From contig NZ_VCNM01000003.1 in assembly GCF_007671725.1 (NCBI RefSeq), forward strand, positions 62,001-126,000: a DNA stretch of 64,000 bases, given 5' to 3'. This document shows, piece by piece, positions 1 through 9,615 of this stretch. The stretch's first letter is position 1, and the number at the start of each line of letters is the position of its first letter. The notes under the pieces are model-generated. The model did no database searches. It was given only the letters and a program-made list of their open reading frames with translations, and was not told the origin of the DNA. This DNA comes from Halorubrum depositum (GTDB taxonomy: Archaea; Halobacteriota; Halobacteria; Halobacteriales; Haloferacaceae). The translations under genes and the position numbers were made by a program.

Positions 1-370
1 GTCCGAACTGACGCCATGCGGTCGCTGTCGACGGGTCGAGTGCCGTCTGTAGCCGCTCGCGTCGACGGCTCGTCTGACCGCGCCTGGTTCACTGCGCCGT
101 GAATCCCGGAGAGGAGCCGAACCGCTGTTGAACCCGCAGCGACTACTCGTAAGAGCGTCGAATGCGGGCTCGAAATGCGGCACACGAGGCTTGTCAGTTG
201 TCGATGGAGGCCGCGGAGTCGCCCGATCGATCCGGTCCGTGCCTCGCAGGTGGCTCGTCAACGGAAAGCGCCGCGTCGAGTGCGGTTCGTCGAGCGCCGA
301 GCGGAGGAGGGGCGGTGGTCGGCAGACGGACACCCGTTTCGGCGGTGCGGGTCACTCGGTCACGTCGGCG
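1..370. other. Left edge without a confident gene
   Basis: One plus-strand frame is open from the first base to a TGA at 100-102 (33 codons). It could be the C-terminal end of a gene lying outside the window, but its third-position bias is weak and I recognise no family. From 103 to 370 I see no convincing coding region, tRNA or repeat. The stretch is the downstream flank of the minus-strand nucleotidyltransferase gene that ends at 371. Confidence 0.3.
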
Positions 371-1552
371 TCACTTGTCGTGCGCCACGATCTCGCCGGG
401 GGTGGTTCGAGCGCCCTCCGACAGTGTCACACCGGCGTTGAGACCGGTGTTGATGCCGGTCTTCACGCCGTCACCCACGACGACGCCGAACTTCTTGCGG
501 CCCGTCGAGACGCGCTCGCCTTTGACCGTGAGTTCGACGTCCTCGTCGTCGTGGCGGAGGTTCGCGACGTTGGTGCCGGCACCGAAGTTCGCGTTCCGGC
601 CGACGACGCTGTCGCCGACGTACGAGAGGTGCCCGACGTTCGTGTTCTCCAGGACGACGCTGTTTTTGATCTCGACGGCGTGGCCGATGTGGACGTCGGG
701 GGCGATGAACGTGCTCCCCCGGACGTAGGCGTTCGGTCCGACGGACGCCCCCTTCGAGACGTACGCCGGTCCCTCGATGACGCTGCCGCCGCGAACGGTC
801 GCGCCGTCCTCGACGACGACGGACCCCTGAATCGTCGCGTCGTCGCTCACCTCGCCGTCGACGCGGCGGTCGAACGTTCCGAGCTTCCACTCGTTCGCTT
901 CGAGTAGCTCCCACGGCCGGCCGACGTCCATCCAGCGGTCGAGGGTGACGGGTGAGACGGTGTACTCCGAGATGACTCGGTCGAGCACGTCGGTGAGTTC
1001 GCGTTCGCCGCGCTCGCTCGGCGACACGTCGAGCATGTCGCGTGCTTCCTCGGGGAAGACGTACGCGCCGGCGTTCACGAGGTCGTTTTGCGGAGCGTCG
1101 GGCTTCTCCACGATGTTCGTCACCGCGCCGTCGGAGACGTTCAGGACGCCGTAGTTCGAGGGGTTCGGGACCCGAATCGAGGCGATACTCGGCGCGGCGT
1201 CGAACAGCCTGTCGATCCCCTCGGGGTCGTAGAGGTTGTCGCCGTAGAGCACCGAGAAGGGGCCGTCGATGTGTTCTTTGGTGGCGTGGACGGCGTCGGC
1301 GGTTCCCTGCTGTTCGTCTTGGACGACGTACGAGACGGGGACGCCGCGATACGACGATCCGAAGTAGTCTCGGACGATCTCTTCGCCGTATCCGACGACG
1401 AACACGAGTTCGTCGGCACCGGCCTCGACCGCCGCCTCGGCGGTGTGGGCGGTGATCGGTTGGCCGGCGACCGACAGCATCGGTTTGGGGACCTCGTTCG
1501 ACAACGGCCGCATTCGAGTGCCTTTGCCCGCCGCGAGAACGATCGCTTGCAT
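371..1552 (-). CDS. GlmU-like sugar-1-phosphate nucleotidylyltransferase with left-handed beta-helix domain
   Basis: Predicted cytoplasmic enzyme of 393 aa that activates a sugar-1-phosphate with an NTP to give a nucleotide sugar. In the archaeal GlmU-like family this may be UDP-GlcNAc, made with a second acetyltransferase activity. The N-terminal half is a nucleotidyltransferase with the signature LAAGKGTRMRPL at about residues 6-17, followed by KPML and YGDNLYD. The C-terminal half (about 245-393) is made of hexapeptide-type repeats (VSKGASVGPNAYV, VGRNANFGAGTNVANLRHDD), as in GlmU acyltransferase domains. The start at 1552 is chosen because the signature begins right after it and a TATA-like element lies about 30 bp upstream; an in-frame ATG at 1591 would sit inside or beyond that promoter. 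A phosphohexomutase gene (3227-4552) that could supply the sugar-1-phosphate lies two genes upstream. Exact sugar and nucleotide cannot be read from sequence. Confidence 0.9.
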   Translation of the reverse strand: MQAIVLAAGKGTRMRPLSNEVPKPMLSVAGQPITAHTAEAAVEAGADELVFVVGYGEEIVRDYFGSSYRGVPVSYVVQDEQQGTADAVHATKEHIDGPFSVLYGDNLYDPEGIDRLFDAAPSIASIRVPNPSNYGVLNVSDGAVTNIVEKPDAPQNDLVNAGAYVFPEEARDMLDVSPSERGERELTDVLDRVISEYTVSPVTLDRWMDVGRPWELLEANEWKLGTFDRRVDGEVSDDATIQGSVVVEDGATVRGGSVIEGPAYVSKGASVGPNAYVRGSTFIAPDVHIGHAVEIKNSVVLENTNVGHLSYVGDSVVGRNANFGAGTNVANLRHDDEDVELTVKGERVSTGRKKFGVVVGDGVKTGINTGLNAGVTLSEGARTTPGEIVAHDK

Positions 1553-1577
1553 GCCCAAGCGTAGTCGAATGATGCGG

Positions 1578-1587
1578 TTTATTATAC
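1578..1587 (-). promoter_or_regulatory. TATA-like promoter element of the nucleotidyltransferase gene
   Basis: Read on the minus strand the A/T-rich core is GTATAATAAA. It is centred about 31 bp upstream of the ATG at 1552, the spacing expected for a leaderless haloarchaeal transcript. It supports the downstream ATG as the real start. Confidence 0.5.
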
Positions 1588-1655
1588 GCAAAATAAGCGT
1601 CTATCGGGGCCGAAACGTCAGTTGCGGGAGCGTTTAGTACTGTGGTAGCGACGGC

Positions 1656-3023
1656 TCACCCGAACAGGAAGCCGTGCTGCCAGAGCAACGCTTCCGCGGC
1701 GGCGGTTCCCCACACCACCTGGTCCTCGATGTAGGTCCCTTTGCGCGTCGTCTCGACGAGGTATCCGGGGAGATGCAGGTCACCGTACACCTTGTGGATG
1801 AGGAGCGGTCGCGACCCGTCGAGCGAGTTCCCGCAGTCGAAGTCGTAGTACGACGGGTACTCCGAGAGGTCGACGTAGTGGTCGTCGACCCGGGCGCACG
1901 CGTCCACGGCGTTTTCCGGCGTGGCACGAGTCGGGAAGACGGCCTGTCCGACCTTCCCGTCGTGCTTGTAGATCCCGCTCGAACTGTGGAGGTCGACGAC
2001 GACGTCCGGGTCGTGCGCGACGAGCTCCGACCAGAGCGCTCGGGCCAGTTTACTCTCCGGGGTCGACCCGGTGGGGAACTGTCGGTTCAGGTCTCCGTCC
2101 TCTGTGTGCCGGGCGTGCCGTTCGATGGCCCGCCGGTTCGCCTCGGGGACGACGACGAGTTTGCCGCCCGTCGGGCGAAGGCGCGTCATCTCCCCGGCGC
2201 TGATGTACCCTTGCGGCTCGTCCCCGTGGACCCCACCGACGACGAACGCCGTCGGACCGGGTTTCCCCGAGTCGATGACGTGCACCGGCGTCTCATCCTT
2301 GGTCCCCGGACGGAGCGAGTGGGTGCGGACGCTCCCCTCGTTGACTCTGTCGAGGCGCGTGCGAATCCAGCCCAGGATGTCGGCGTAGTTGCCGTGCTTG
2401 TGGTCGCGGAGGAGGCGGACCCGCGGGACGTCAGAGATGCCGTATCGGACGGCCTCGTCGGTCGCAGAGCGCACGAGACCGTCATAACGGTCCTCGTAGG
2501 CGCGGTTGGCGATCTTCATCGTGTTTCGGACGCCGCCGAGGCCCATGTACGACTCCAACCGGGCGTGCGTGTACGTCTTGGTCGTATAGTTCCAGTACAT
2601 GAACTCGAAGAACTCCCAGAAGTTCTCCGGTTCGACCAGCCAGACGCCGTGTGCGGCGCGGGCGGCGCGGGCCTCGCCCTCGTCGTCCCCGACGAGGTAC
2701 GTGTCGACGGCGTCGGGGCGGTACGAGAGGAACCGAAGTTCGACGTTGAGGAGGCCCGGCCGGACGTACTCGCGAACGATCTTCTCGAGGTTGTGCTGGA
2801 CGAAGTACTGCGAGGCGTCGGAGAGGAAGTTGACGTACACGGTCAGCGTGGGGTTCGTCTCGTCGGTTCCCATCGTGGGGTAGAGCCGATCAGGGAGATA
2901 CGGTGCCGTCCCGACCTCGCCCGGGACGAACGCCGCTTCAGCGGATGACGTGGCTGCCGCACCGACCAGAGAGGATCCTATCGTAGCGCCAAGAAAATGA
3001 CGACGAGTGAGTTGGGTATCCAT
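1656..3023 (-). CDS. Tat-exported fusion: degenerate DsbA/thioredoxin-fold domain plus M14 (AstE/AspA-type) zinc carboxypeptidase-like domain
   Basis: Protein of 455 aa with a twin-arginine signal at its start (TRRHFLGATIG then a hydrophobic stretch ending near ATSSAEAA), so probably exported folded. Residues about 55-215 look like a DsbA/thioredoxin-fold domain, but where the catalytic CxxC would lie the sequence reads NFLSDASQYF, so it is unlikely to be redox active. Residues about 240-455 resemble the succinylglutamate desuccinylase/aspartoacylase branch of M14. Candidate zinc ligands are in GGVHGDEPQG (HxxE) and VDLHSSSG (H), and a conserved DLNRQFP motif lies between them. It probably hydrolyses an amide or peptide bond outside the membrane; the substrate is unknown. 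It lies between the GlmU-like and mutase genes on the same strand, with gaps of about 100-200 bp, so co-transcription is uncertain. Confidence 0.8.
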   Translation of the reverse strand: MDTQLTRRHFLGATIGSSLVGAAATSSAEAAFVPGEVGTAPYLPDRLYPTMGTDETNPTLTVYVNFLSDASQYFVQHNLEKIVREYVRPGLLNVELRFLSYRPDAVDTYLVGDDEGEARAARAAHGVWLVEPENFWEFFEFMYWNYTTKTYTHARLESYMGLGGVRNTMKIANRAYEDRYDGLVRSATDEAVRYGISDVPRVRLLRDHKHGNYADILGWIRTRLDRVNEGSVRTHSLRPGTKDETPVHVIDSGKPGPTAFVVGGVHGDEPQGYISAGEMTRLRPTGGKLVVVPEANRRAIERHARHTEDGDLNRQFPTGSTPESKLARALWSELVAHDPDVVVDLHSSSGIYKHDGKVGQAVFPTRATPENAVDACARVDDHYVDLSEYPSYYDFDCGNSLDGSRPLLIHKVYGDLHLPGYLVETTRKGTYIEDQVVWGTAAAEALLWQHGFLFG

Positions 3024-3226
3024 TATCTTCTGGATCTGATGACGTTCTCGAAACCCAGAATGTTCTCACTTCATATCGACAGCATTCAAGTACTCGTGTG
3101 AACTGTGAACGAGAGACTCACGCTCGGTCTCTGCCGTCGACCCGGAGAAAAATCAGCGACGCCGGAGCGCCGATCCGGCGCTTCGACTACCGCCGACGCC
3201 GCTGCCGCCCGCGCTTCGACTACCCC

Positions 3227-4552
3227 CTACGCTTCGACTATCGCCCGGGCCGCCTCGACGCGGTCGATCGCGTCGTCGAACAGCCCGTCCGCGTTCGCCT
3301 CGGTCCGCGCCTCTGCCGTGACTCTGACGAGCGGCTGTGTCCCGCTCGCGCGGACGAGGAACCAGCCGTCGTCTGTGGCGACGCGGACGCCGTCGCGGTC
3401 GTCGATGTCGTCGTACTCGTCCCGAACGCTCGCTTCGACTCGTTCGAGGACGCGAGCCTTGTCGTTCACCTCGATGCTCTCTCGGCGGAGCGGGTAGGTG
3501 TCGGTCGCGGCGACGAGTTCGGACAGCGGCCCGCGCTTCGAGACGAGTTCGACGAGTTTGCACGCCGCGAGCGGACCGTCGGGGCAGGGCGTCTCATCGC
3601 CCCAGATCCACGCTCCAGACGGTTCGCCGCCGAAGACGACGGCCGGCTCGGCGCACGCTTCGGCGACGTACACGTCGCCGACGCGCGTTCGAACGACGTC
3701 GGCGCCGACAGAGTTGACGGCGTCGTCGACGGCGAGGCTCGTGTTCACCGGGACCGCGATCAGTTCGCCTTCGGCAGCGGCTTCGCGACCGAACAGCGCG
3801 AGGAGGGAGTCCCCCTCGACGAACTCCCCGTCGTCGTCGACGGCCATCATCCGGTCGGCGTCGCCGTCGTGCGCGATCCCGAGGTCGGCGTCGGTTTCGG
3901 CGACGTGCGTTTCGAGCGCGTGACAGGTCGCCTCCGTCGGCTCGCTCGGCCGCCCCGGGAACCGGCCGTCGCGTTGGCCGTTCAGCGTCGAGACCGTACA
4001 CCCGAGATCGGTGAGCACGTCCGCCGTGATCCGGCCCGTGCCGTTCCCGACGTCGACGACGACCGAACACGGCTCCGAGAGGTCGACGCTCTCGCGGAGC
4101 GCCTCCCGGTGTCGGTCTCCGATAGCGCGCTGTCGCTGGCCGCCGACCTCGTCCCACGCGGCGAGGTCGTAGTCGCCTTGCTCGACCCGTCGGGCGACGG
4201 CGTCTCGCTCGTCGGCACCGAAGGCGCGTCCGGATTCGGTCCACAGCTTGAGACCGTTGTCCGACGACGGGTTGTGCGAGGCGGTCACGACGACGCTCGC
4301 GTCGGCATCGAACCACCCTGCGGCGCGGGCGACCGTCGGCGTGGGGTGGGTTCCGACGCGGACGACATCTGCTCCGGTCTCTCGAAGGCCCGCCGTGAGC
4401 GCCTGTTCGAGCATCGGTCCGCTCTCCCGAACGTCACGTCCAACGACGACCGTGTCGTACCCTTCGCTCCCGAGTGCGCGGCCGACGGAGAGGGCCAGAG
4501 ACGCTGTAACGTCGTCACCGACCGCTCCACGGACCCCGCTGGTTCCGAACAT
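3227..4552 (-). CDS. glmM: Phosphoglucosamine mutase / phosphomannomutase family (GlmM-like)
   Basis: Phosphohexomutase of 441 aa, the usual length. It interconverts hexose- or hexosamine-6-phosphate and 1-phosphate through a phosphoserine. The N-terminus is MFGTSGVRG, the active-site serine loop is TASHNPSSDNG (about residues 91-101), the metal-binding loop is DGDADRM, and the sugar-specificity loop is GGEPSGAWI. A C-terminal phosphate-binding loop is visible as RASGTQPLVRVTAEA. The start at 4552 is preferred because the family begins MFGTSG and an A/T-rich element lies about 27 bp upstream; an in-frame extension to 4660 lacks family similarity. It may supply GlcN-1-P or another hexose-1-P to the nearby nucleotidyltransferase. 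The choice between GlmM and ManB is inferred from the short form and that neighbour. Confidence 0.88.
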   Translation of the reverse strand: MFGTSGVRGAVGDDVTASLALSVGRALGSEGYDTVVVGRDVRESGPMLEQALTAGLRETGADVVRVGTHPTPTVARAAGWFDADASVVVTASHNPSSDNGLKLWTESGRAFGADERDAVARRVEQGDYDLAAWDEVGGQRQRAIGDRHREALRESVDLSEPCSVVVDVGNGTGRITADVLTDLGCTVSTLNGQRDGRFPGRPSEPTEATCHALETHVAETDADLGIAHDGDADRMMAVDDDGEFVEGDSLLALFGREAAAEGELIAVPVNTSLAVDDAVNSVGADVVRTRVGDVYVAEACAEPAVVFGGEPSGAWIWGDETPCPDGPLAACKLVELVSKRGPLSELVAATDTYPLRRESIEVNDKARVLERVEASVRDEYDDIDDRDGVRVATDDGWFLVRASGTQPLVRVTAEARTEANADGLFDDAIDRVEAARAIVEA

Positions 4553-4862
4553 GGTCTCGACCACGCCCGCGCCGGGCATTACTATGGTATCAGTAACAGA
4601 AGAGAGGGAGCGGACTGGCCGCCCCTCAACTGCACCCGCGCGGTGGTGGCCCATACCCAAGCAGACCGACAGTACAGGCCGTCACTTTCCGAGGGAGGAC
4701 GGAACGAGACGGCCCGTATCGACCCTCGGCCCGTTCCCACATTACTATCCAGTTGGTAGCACGGCCGGCGACGGGAATCCCGATCGTTTCACGGTACTAG
4801 GGTCTCTTTAGCGAGACAACGGTCTGGGTGGTTCATGTAGGGAGGCGGAGTGTACCCGACGT

Positions 4863-5150
4863 ATGGACGTACACGAACTGACGGCGATCCAACGTGACTT
4901 GCTCTTCGTCGTGAGTGGCATGTCCGACTCGTCGGGAACGGCTATCAAGTCAGAGCTCGAAAGCACCCAAGACCGAACCCTCGTCAAGGGACGGGTGTAT
5001 ACGAACCTAGACGAGCTCGCCGACGACGACCTCATTGACAAGGGGAGCAAGAACGGGCGAGCGAACGAGTACTCGCTGACGGAAGCGGGCCGCGAGGCGG
5101 TCCGAAACCGGCGTCGCTGGGAGCAGAGCTACGTGAAACAGACCGCCTGA
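4863..5150 (+). CDS. Small PadR-like winged-helix transcriptional regulator
   Basis: A 95 aa protein consisting of one winged helix-turn-helix. The order LTAIQRDLLFVVSGM, then SGTAIKSELE, GRVYTNLDELADDDLI and NEYSLTEAGREAV matches the PadR/MarR-like wHTH plan, with helices, a recognition helix near residues 40-55, and a wing ending in YSLTEAG. It has no ligand domain and probably works as a dimer. No partner gene is obvious. It lies between the divergent mutase gene and the rhodanese lipoprotein gene on the same strand 116 bp downstream, and might regulate itself or that gene. The DNA target is unknown. Confidence 0.8.
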   Translation: MDVHELTAIQRDLLFVVSGMSDSSGTAIKSELESTQDRTLVKGRVYTNLDELADDDLIDKGSKNGRANEYSLTEAGREAVRNRRRWEQSYVKQTA

Positions 5151-5228
5151 CTCAGCGCTTCCGTCGGCGAAGCGCATAGCCCGCCGAGCCGGGCGAACTG
5201 CAGATCTCGGGGGTGAGGGCCTTACTTT

Positions 5229-5240
5229 GTATATAATAAA
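5229..5240 (+). promoter_or_regulatory. TATA-like promoter of the rhodanese lipoprotein gene
   Basis: The sequence GTATATAATAAA stands out in GC-rich surroundings and ends about 27 bp before the ATG at 5267, as expected for a leaderless transcript. This decides the ATG at 5267 over the TTG immediately before it. Confidence 0.6.
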
Positions 5241-5266
5241 CACCTGAAGGGCGCAATGCCTCGTTG

Positions 5267-6298
5267 ATGACAGACCGACAGTCCAATCGTAGACGGTTCC
5301 TCCACGCGACCGGTGCGGCAGCGCTCGTCGGACTCGCCGGTTGTTCGGGCGGGTCAGAGTCCGAGAACACGACGGCACCCGCCTCGAACAACACGACGAC
5401 GACCAACCAGTCGTCGACCGACACGCCGGAAAACCAGATCCGCGGCCCTCGCGAGGGCGACGACCTGCCGGAACTCACGGAGCCGTCGAACGGATACCCG
5501 CCGGAGTTCGACGCCGTGCCGGAGGAGCGGGACATCGACACGAGCGCCTACGACACGCTGACGCGAGACGTCAACGGCGAGACCGCCGAAGTGCCGCTCG
5601 TTCCCGTCGAGGACGCGTACTATTGGTACGCACGTCAGGAGGCGCGCTTCGCCGACGCTCGCAGTGAGACCGGGTACGAAGTCTCGCACATCTTCGGATC
5701 GGTCCTCAGTCCCGCACCCGACGGCCGACGGTTGGACCCCACCGCCGACTGGGACAAGTCAGACCGGGTCGTGACGTACTGCCACTGCCCCCACCACCTG
5801 TCGTCGCTCCGTGCGGCGTCGCTGCTGGAAGCCGGGTTCGAGAACGTGTACGCCATCGACGAGGGGTACCAGGGATGGCTCGACCGGAACTACCCGCTCG
5901 CCGGCTCCGACACGAATCGCGACTACACGGTCCGGACGATCGAGGGGGAGACCAGTCGATTCGACGCCGGCGAGACGGCGTGGGCGTTCCACCCCGAGAC
6001 CGATCAGGTCGAGGCGACCGAGATCGGATCCGACGGCTCCTACACGCTCGAACTCAAGTTCGTGCAGGTCGAGGAACAGAGCACGATTCAGGTCGAGACG
6101 CCGAGTTACGCCATCCAGGCACCGCTGGGCGACCTGACCAGCGGGACGGTCACCGCCGAGAGCGGGTCTCCGGCGACGAAGGAGACGTCCACGAACTCGA
6201 CGAACTCGACGAACTCGACGACCACCGCGTCGAACGGCACGGTCACCAACTCCACGAACGCGACGGACGATTCGTATTCGTGGCAGTGGAACTTCTAG
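5267..6298 (+). CDS. Exported lipoprotein with rhodanese-like domain
   Basis: Secreted protein of 343 aa with a twin-arginine signal (RRRFLHATGAAALVGLAG) and a lipobox-like LAGC, so probably Tat-exported and lipid-anchored. A Thr/Asn-rich linker follows (about residues 28-55). Residues about 95-215 form a rhodanese-like domain whose loop YCHCPHHLSSLRAASLL supplies the candidate catalytic cysteine (near residue 170). Such domains transfer sulfane sulfur or bind thiol or selenol ligands; the true substrate is unknown. About 100 further residues may form a beta-rich domain. The tail repeats Asn-Ser-Thr, encoded by a short tandem DNA repeat near 6190-6220, and offers several N-glycosylation sequons. 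It ends SYSWQWNF. Confidence 0.85.
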   Translation: MTDRQSNRRRFLHATGAAALVGLAGCSGGSESENTTAPASNNTTTTNQSSTDTPENQIRGPREGDDLPELTEPSNGYPPEFDAVPEERDIDTSAYDTLTRDVNGETAEVPLVPVEDAYYWYARQEARFADARSETGYEVSHIFGSVLSPAPDGRRLDPTADWDKSDRVVTYCHCPHHLSSLRAASLLEAGFENVYAIDEGYQGWLDRNYPLAGSDTNRDYTVRTIEGETSRFDAGETAWAFHPETDQVEATEIGSDGSYTLELKFVQVEEQSTIQVETPSYAIQAPLGDLTSGTVTAESGSPATKETSTNSTNSTNSTTTASNGTVTNSTNATDDSYSWQWNF

Positions 6299-6523
6299 CG
6301 CGTCCGTGAGGACGGGGTCGTACCGACGGGCCTCCCTCCCCGCTCTCCGTCGGAAACGCGGGGCCGCGACGCTCGAATGGCTCCCGGTGGGCCTCCGAGA
6401 ACCGACGATTCGGTCGAGCCGCGCCGCTGTCGAACGCGCGCTCGGAGCGGTCCGAAAGATGCGGAATGCGGGGCGGGCGGTCGCGGCGGTCGGCGGCGCC
6501 TCGAGCGAGAGACGCGACGGCGA

Positions 6524-9226
6524 CTACCGGAACCGACCGAGCAGGCGGTAGTCGCGGTCGGGCTCGTACCGCCGGAACAGCAGGCTGTTCGTCAGCACGC
6601 TCACGCTGGAGAGCGCCATCGCCCCCGCGGCCAGCGCGGGCTGGAGCAGGCCGAGCGAGGCGAGCGGGATCATCAGCGTGTTGTAACCGAGCGCCCAGAC
6701 GAGGTTCTGCTTGATCTTCTGGAGGGTCGCGTCCGAGACGCGGATCGCCTTCACCACGTCGAGCGGGTCGTCGCGCATCAGCGTCACGTCCGCGGCCTCG
6801 ATCGCCACGTCGGTGCCGCTCCCGATGGCGGTGCCGACGTACGCGACCGCGAGCGCCGGCGCGTCGTTGACGCCGTCGCCGACCATCATCGCCTGTCGGC
6901 CCTCGTCCTGAATCGCCTCGACGGCGTCGGACTTGTCCTCCGGCAGGACGCTCGCCCGGACGTTCTCGGGGTCGATACCCACCTGCTCGGCGACGGCGCG
7001 GGCGGTGCGCTCGTTGTCGCCGGTGATCATCATCACGTCGATACCGCGGTCGCGGAGGGCCGTCACGGCGTCCGCCGCGCTCTCCTTGACCGTGTCGGCG
7101 TCGGCGACGACGCCGATCAGATCGCCGGCGTTCGTGCCAGCGGGCACGCGAGCGACGAGCATCGCCGTCTTCCCCTCGCCTTCGAGCCGCTCCATGGTCT
7201 CGACCGCGGGCGAGGCGTCGATCCCCTCGTTGTCTAGCAGCTTGCGGTTGCCGACGAGGACCTCGTCGCCCTCGACCGTCGCGCGGACCCCCTGGCCGGG
7301 GACGTTCTCGAACTCGTCCGGCTCGGGGACCTCCAGGCCGCGTTCGCGGGCGCCCTCGACGATGGCGCGGGCGAGGGGGTGTTCGCTGCCGCGCTCGGCG
7401 ATGGCGGCGAGCCGGAGCACCTCGTCTTCGGCGTCGCGGTCGGCGTCCGGGGCCGCGGAGTCGGCGTCCGGGGCCGGATCCGAGGAGTCGCCGTCGTCGG
7501 ACTCCAACGGCCGCGCCGCCCCGCCGTCGGTGACGGGCTCCCCGTCGCGGTCGAACGCGACCACGTCGGTCAGCTCCATCTCGCCCTCGGTGAGCGTCCC
7601 CGTCTTGTCGAAGACGACGGTGTCGACGTCCTTGGCGCGTTCGAGCACGTCGCCGCCCTTGAACAGGACGCCGTGGCCCGCGCCGATGGTGGTGCCGACC
7701 ATCGTCGCGGCCGGCGTCGCCAGCCCCAGCGCGCAGGGGCAGGCGATGAGCACGGACGAGGCGAACACGACGATCGCGAACTCGGCGACGGAGACCGCGC
7801 CGCCGGCGACCGCGGGGCCGCCCGCGACGAGCCCCCACAGCGGGAGCGCGTTCACGAACCCGGCGAGCGCCTGCGGGAAGAGGTACCAGACGGTCCCCCA
7901 CAGCAGGGCGTTGACGATGACCGCCGGGACGAAGTACGCGGAGATGCGGTCGGCGAGGTTCTGGATGTCGGGCTGGCGCGACTGCGCCTCCTTGACGGTC
8001 CGGACGATCCCCTGCAGGGCGGTGTCGGCGCCGACCTTGGTCGCCTCGACGACGAGCACGCCGTTCTCGTTTATCGTCGAGCCGATCACCTCGTCGCCCT
8101 CGCCCTTCTCGACCGGGACGGACTCGCCGGTCACCATCGACTCGTCGACCGCGCTCTGCCCGTCGACGACGACGCCGTCGGTCGGGACCTTCTCGCCCGG
8201 TCGGACCTTCATCCGGTCGCCGACCTCGACCTCGTCGACGGGGACCTCCTCCTCGTTCCCCTCCTCGTCGACGAGGGTGGCCCGATCGGCCTCCATCTCT
8301 AGGAGCTTCCGGAGCGCCTCGCCGGCCCGGCCCTTCGAGCGGGCCTCGAGGTAGTTGCCGAGCGTGATGAACACGAGGATGAGCGCCGCCGTGTCGAAGT
8401 AGAGGCTGCCGGCGACGACCCCGGCGAGGACCGCGACCGAGTAGGCGTACGCGGTCGTGGAGCCGAGCGCGATCAGCACGTCCATGTTGGCGCGCCCGTT
8501 CCTCACCAGCGCCTTGTAGGAGTTCTCGTAGAACGGGCGCCCCAAGACGAGTTGGACGGGCGTCGCGAGCAGGAACTGCACCCACCCGACCGAGACGCCG
8601 AAGACGGTCTCCGGGAACAGCGCCCCGTCGAGCAGGAGGTGGTCGGCCATGAACAGCAGCAGCGGCGCCGCGAGGGCCGCCCCGAAGAGGGTCAGGCGGA
8701 GCTGTTTGCGGATCTCCTCCTCACGGGCCGCGTCGCGGGCGTCCTGCCCGGCGTCGCGCGTTCCCGCGCTCTCGTCGGAGTCGTCGCCGTCGTCGCCGCC
8801 GCCCCCCTCCCGAACCGGGGAGTAGCCCGCCGACTCGATCGCGTCGTAGAGGTCGGACCGGGAGGCGTCCGCGGGGTTGTACCGCACCTGCGCCTCGTCG
8901 GTCGCGTAGTTCACGTCGGCCTCGATCACGCCCGGCGTCGACTCGAGGGCCTCGGCGTTGGTCTCCGCGCAGTTCGCGCAGGACATGTCCGTGATCGCGA
9001 CGGTGACGGTCTCGCTGACCGCGCCGTATCCCGCGGACTCGATCGCGTCGAATATCTCGCCGAGCGATACCTCCTCGGGGTCGTACTCGACGGACCCCTC
9101 GTCGGTGGCGTAGTTGGCGTTCGCCGAGACCACCCCGTCGAGGTCCGCGAGGGCGTCCTCGATCGTCGCCGAGCAGTTGGCACAGGACATGCCCGTGACG
9201 TTCAGATGAGCTGTTCGCGTTGGCAT
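6524..9226 (-). CDS. copA: Copper-transporting P1B-type ATPase with two N-terminal metal-binding domains
   Basis: Membrane copper-export ATPase of 900 aa. Two heavy-metal-associated domains lie at about residues 3-68 (GMSCANC) and 71-140 (DMSCANC). They are followed by an acidic linker and the ATPase core, with actuator motif MVTGESVPV (about 364), transmembrane metal site CPCALG (about 495), phosphorylation motif DKTGTLTEG (about 538) and hinge [10 protein letters not shown] (about 782). The CPC pair indicates Cu(I)/Ag(I) specificity. The nucleotide domain carries an unusual acidic insertion rich in Asp, Ser and Ala (around residues 570-600), which I take to be halophilic adaptation. The ATG at 9226 directly precedes the first metal domain; the longer frame upstream encodes nothing recognisable and runs into a repeat element. 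The regulator and CopZ genes lie upstream. Confidence 0.95.
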   Translation of the reverse strand: MPTRTAHLNVTGMSCANCSATIEDALADLDGVVSANANYATDEGSVEYDPEEVSLGEIFDAIESAGYGAVSETVTVAITDMSCANCAETNAEALESTPGVIEADVNYATDEAQVRYNPADASRSDLYDAIESAGYSPVREGGGGDDGDDSDESAGTRDAGQDARDAAREEEIRKQLRLTLFGAALAAPLLLFMADHLLLDGALFPETVFGVSVGWVQFLLATPVQLVLGRPFYENSYKALVRNGRANMDVLIALGSTTAYAYSVAVLAGVVAGSLYFDTAALILVFITLGNYLEARSKGRAGEALRKLLEMEADRATLVDEEGNEEEVPVDEVEVGDRMKVRPGEKVPTDGVVVDGQSAVDESMVTGESVPVEKGEGDEVIGSTINENGVLVVEATKVGADTALQGIVRTVKEAQSRQPDIQNLADRISAYFVPAVIVNALLWGTVWYLFPQALAGFVNALPLWGLVAGGPAVAGGAVSVAEFAIVVFASSVLIACPCALGLATPAATMVGTTIGAGHGVLFKGGDVLERAKDVDTVVFDKTGTLTEGEMELTDVVAFDRDGEPVTDGGAARPLESDDGDSSDPAPDADSAAPDADRDAEDEVLRLAAIAERGSEHPLARAIVEGARERGLEVPEPDEFENVPGQGVRATVEGDEVLVGNRKLLDNEGIDASPAVETMERLEGEGKTAMLVARVPAGTNAGDLIGVVADADTVKESAADAVTALRDRGIDVMMITGDNERTARAVAEQVGIDPENVRASVLPEDKSDAVEAIQDEGRQAMMVGDGVNDAPALAVAYVGTAIGSGTDVAIEAADVTLMRDDPLDVVKAIRVSDATLQKIKQNLVWALGYNTLMIPLASLGLLQPALAAGAMALSSVSVLTNSLLFRRYEPDRDYRLLGRFR

Positions 9227-9391
9227 GTCTACTACTACGTGCCCCTCCCTTAGGCGGTTTTCTGCTTCGCGATCGGGGGTTTGGACCGGTCGAAATCTTC
9301 GATGCCAAAGGCGCTGTCGCGGGCGGGAGATGCAGAGAGGGGAGATTAAACAGGAAAAACCAGACCGATCGGCGAGGTTGTATGCAAATAG

Positions 9392-9583
9392 GAGGCGGTG
9401 GCGCGCGCCTTCGAGCGCCCGCTGGGCGCGGAGGCGACGCAAGCACCGCAGGGAGTTAGCGAAGCGAACGACTGAGGAGCGCAGCGAGCGTGCGCGCCCC
9501 TCACGGCTGGGGCTTTGGAGGTGGTCACCGCAGAGACATCACTCGCGTAAAGCCGATCGGCCGGAGCTTTGGAGGCGTTCGCC
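9392..9583 (+). repeat. Dispersed GC-rich intergenic repeat, copy A, with extra partial 3' end
   Basis: Begins GAGGCGGTGGCGCGCGCC at 9392 after an A/T-rich stretch (TATGCAAATAG) and ends CTGGGGCTTTGGAGGTGGTC then ACCGC at 9531. The body holds self-complementary GC blocks such as CGAGCGCCCGCTGGGCGC. A second, degraded 3' end reads GGAGCTTTGGAGGCGTTCGC near 9560-9580. The terminal GCGGTG and CACCGC are complementary, so the element could be closed by a stem. It fills the gap between copA and the copper regulator gene on the opposite strand. Copies B, C and D are at 18607, 35735 and 46236. Confidence 0.7.
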
Positions 9584-9615
9584 GACACTCCGCGGTCGAC
9601 TGCGTAATCACCCGA

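Noticed and set aside
3098-4759. Long plus-strand frame opposite the phosphohexomutase gene
   Set aside because: The minus-strand gene has all catalytic motifs; the plus frame has none.
6180-6230. Short tandem DNA repeat as a regulatory array
   Set aside because: It is in frame inside the rhodanese lipoprotein gene and encodes an Asn-Ser-Thr tail.
6243-8585. Arg/Gly-rich frame overlapping copA on the same strand in another phase
   Set aside because: Composition is that of a frame-shifted shadow of copA, which is complete.
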